DNA of 64,000 nucleotides from Oceanidesulfovibrio indonesiensis (GTDB lineage Bacteria; Desulfobacterota; Desulfovibrionia; Desulfovibrionales; Desulfovibrionaceae): the NCBI RefSeq assembly GCF_007625075.1, contig NZ_QMIE01000006.1:62001-126000 (forward strand), written 5' to 3'. Made by a program: the position numbers and the translations under genes. The notes beneath the pieces were generated by a model. It was not told where the DNA came from. It searched no databases and saw nothing but the letters and a program-made list of their open reading frames with translations. Each line of letters begins with the position of its first letter. Position 1 is the first letter of the stretch. This document shows positions 63,080 to 64,000 of this stretch, piece by piece.

Positions 63080-64000
63080 ATGAAGAAGAATGACCGAAAG
63101 CCCACAACGACCGATGCCGGTATTCCTGTAGCCAGCGACGAATATTCGCTCACCGTAGGACCGGACGGTCCCGTACTGCTCCAGGATCATTACCTGCTCG
63201 AGCAGATGGCCAACTTCAACCGGGAGCAGATTCCGGAGCGCCAACCCCACGCCAAGGGGTCCGGCGCATTCGGGTATTTCGAGGTGACTCAGGATGTGAG
63301 CGCCTACACCAAGGCCGCGGTGTTCCAGCCCGGCGTCAAGACAGACACGCTCATTCGCTTTTCCACCGTGGCCGGCGAGCGAGGCACTCCGGATACCTGG
63401 CGCGATCCTCGGGGGTTCGCGCTCAAGTTCTACACCACGGAAGGCAACTATGACATGGTGGGCAACAACACACCGGTGTTTTTCGTGCGCGATCCCATGA
63501 AGTTCCAGCATTTCATCCATTCTCAGAAGCGTCGTGCAGACAACGGCCTGCGCGACCATGACATGCAGTGGGATTTCTGGACGCTCTCGCCCGAAACCGC
63601 GCACCAGGTGACGTGGCTGATGGGCGACCGCGGAATTCCCAAGACCTGGCGACACATGAACGGCTACTCCAGCCACGCATATATGTGGGTCAACAAGGAC
63701 GGTGAGCGTTTCTGGGTGCGATACCACTTCAAGACCGACCAGGGCATCGAGTGCCTCACGCAGGAGGAAGCCGACCGGATAGCCGGCGAGGATGCCGACT
63801 ACCACCGCCGGGATCTCTTCAATGCGATCAAGGAAGGCAACTACCCCACATGGACGCTCAAGGTGCAGATCATGCCCTTCGAGGAGGCCGAGACCTATCG
63901 GTTCAACCCGTTCGATCTGACCAAAGTGTGGCCGCACGCGGACTATCCGCCGCAGGAGGTGGGCCGCTTGACTCTGAACCGCAATCCCACAGACTTCCAC
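63080..64000 (+). CDS. katA: Catalase (partial, runs off the window end)
   Basis: First 307 codons of a monofunctional haem catalase. Begins [20 protein letters not shown]; the catalytic His lies in [17 protein letters not shown], and the catalytic Asn in [39 protein letters not shown] is the substrate-channel region. GGAGT precedes ATG 63080. The haem-ligand Tyr and the C-terminus lie beyond 64000. A clade 3-like small-subunit catalase removing hydrogen peroxide, an oxygen-defence enzyme in this anaerobe. Confidence 0.93.
   Translation, partial: MKKNDRKPTTTDAGIPVASDEYSLTVGPDGPVLLQDHYLLEQMANFNREQIPERQPHAKGSGAFGYFEVTQDVSAYTKAAVFQPGVKTDTLIRFSTVAGERGTPDTWRDPRGFALKFYTTEGNYDMVGNNTPVFFVRDPMKFQHFIHSQKRRADNGLRDHDMQWDFWTLSPETAHQVTWLMGDRGIPKTWRHMNGYSSHAYMWVNKDGERFWVRYHFKTDQGIECLTQEEADRIAGEDADYHRRDLFNAIKEGNYPTWTLKVQIMPFEEAETYRFNPFDLTKVWPHADYPPQEVGRLTLNRNPTDFH

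Noticed and set aside
62860-63093. GTG-started 77-codon frame before katA
   Set aside because: No convincing SD, overlaps the catalase start, composition not protein-like.
1-64000. tRNA, rRNA, prophage or IS elements
   Set aside because: I read the window for tRNA-like and transposase/integrase sequences and saw none that could be supported.

Overview
The window reads as chromosome of a sulfate-reducing deltaproteobacterium of the Desulfovibrionaceae type (Desulfovibrio or a close marine relative). The base composition is GC-rich. Supporting gene content: a tungstate transporter tupABC beside a ModE-like regulator, hydrogenase maturation genes hypDE, a stand-alone AICAR transformylase, and an archaeal-type entry into aromatic amino acid synthesis fused into one long aro-phe-tyr-trp operon. 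The genus is inferred from gene families and order; no rRNA or tRNA gene is present to confirm it.

Layout. 0.1-9.1 kb: housekeeping genes (lytic transglycosylase, AICAR transformylase, RNB-domain ribonuclease, plsY, universal stress proteins, a D,D-carboxypeptidase) and a 122-bp MITE-like repeat. 9.3-13.2 kb: a translationally coupled sensory unit of periplasmic ligand-binding lipoprotein, PAS histidine kinase and a receiver-STAS response regulator. 13.3-17.5 kb: fabF with a perfect in-frame 39-bp duplication, then a ModE-like regulator divergent from tupABC. 17.9-22.1 kb: two STAS proteins, a serine-kinase-type anti-sigma factor, a cyclic-nucleotide-binding protein and an ABC exporter whose ATPase domain carries an insertion of about 300 residues. 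22.3-29.1 kb: two DMT exporters flanking a branched-chain amino acid ABC operon (livG, livJ, livH, livM, livF). 29.4-37.8 kb: hypD-hypE, an HD-GYP protein, a 1291-residue class I adenylate cyclase with helical-repeat and pentapeptide-repeat N-terminal parts, and an acetate-type transporter.

38.0-50.8 kb is the centrepiece: 13 minus-strand genes, mostly overlapping or closely spaced, encoding two tandem ADH synthases, DHQ synthase II, PheA, AroA, TyrA, TrpE, TrpG, TrpD, TrpC, TrpF, TrpB and TrpA. Upstream lies a consensus promoter, a 28-codon leader ORF whose core reads YFFFFYFWRW, a GC-rich hairpin with eight U residues, and a 10-bp antiterminator pairing. This looks like one attenuator sensing Phe, Tyr and Trp together, probably through a leaderless or nearly leaderless leader peptide.

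50.8-64 kb: a sigma-54-type promoter with amtB and a PII gene, a DHH phosphoesterase, cobU with a probable cobamide-remodelling gene, a PHP-UvrD helicase fusion, a secreted metzincin-like protein, an RlmM-like methyltransferase, and a sigma-54 activator of the NtrC class. Just downstream is a 35-codon gene with its own SD, sigma-54-like promoter, palindromic enhancer candidate and strong terminator. The window ends inside a catalase gene. Starts were chosen from SD sequences, domain boundaries and gene overlaps; all functions are read from motifs, without database searches.
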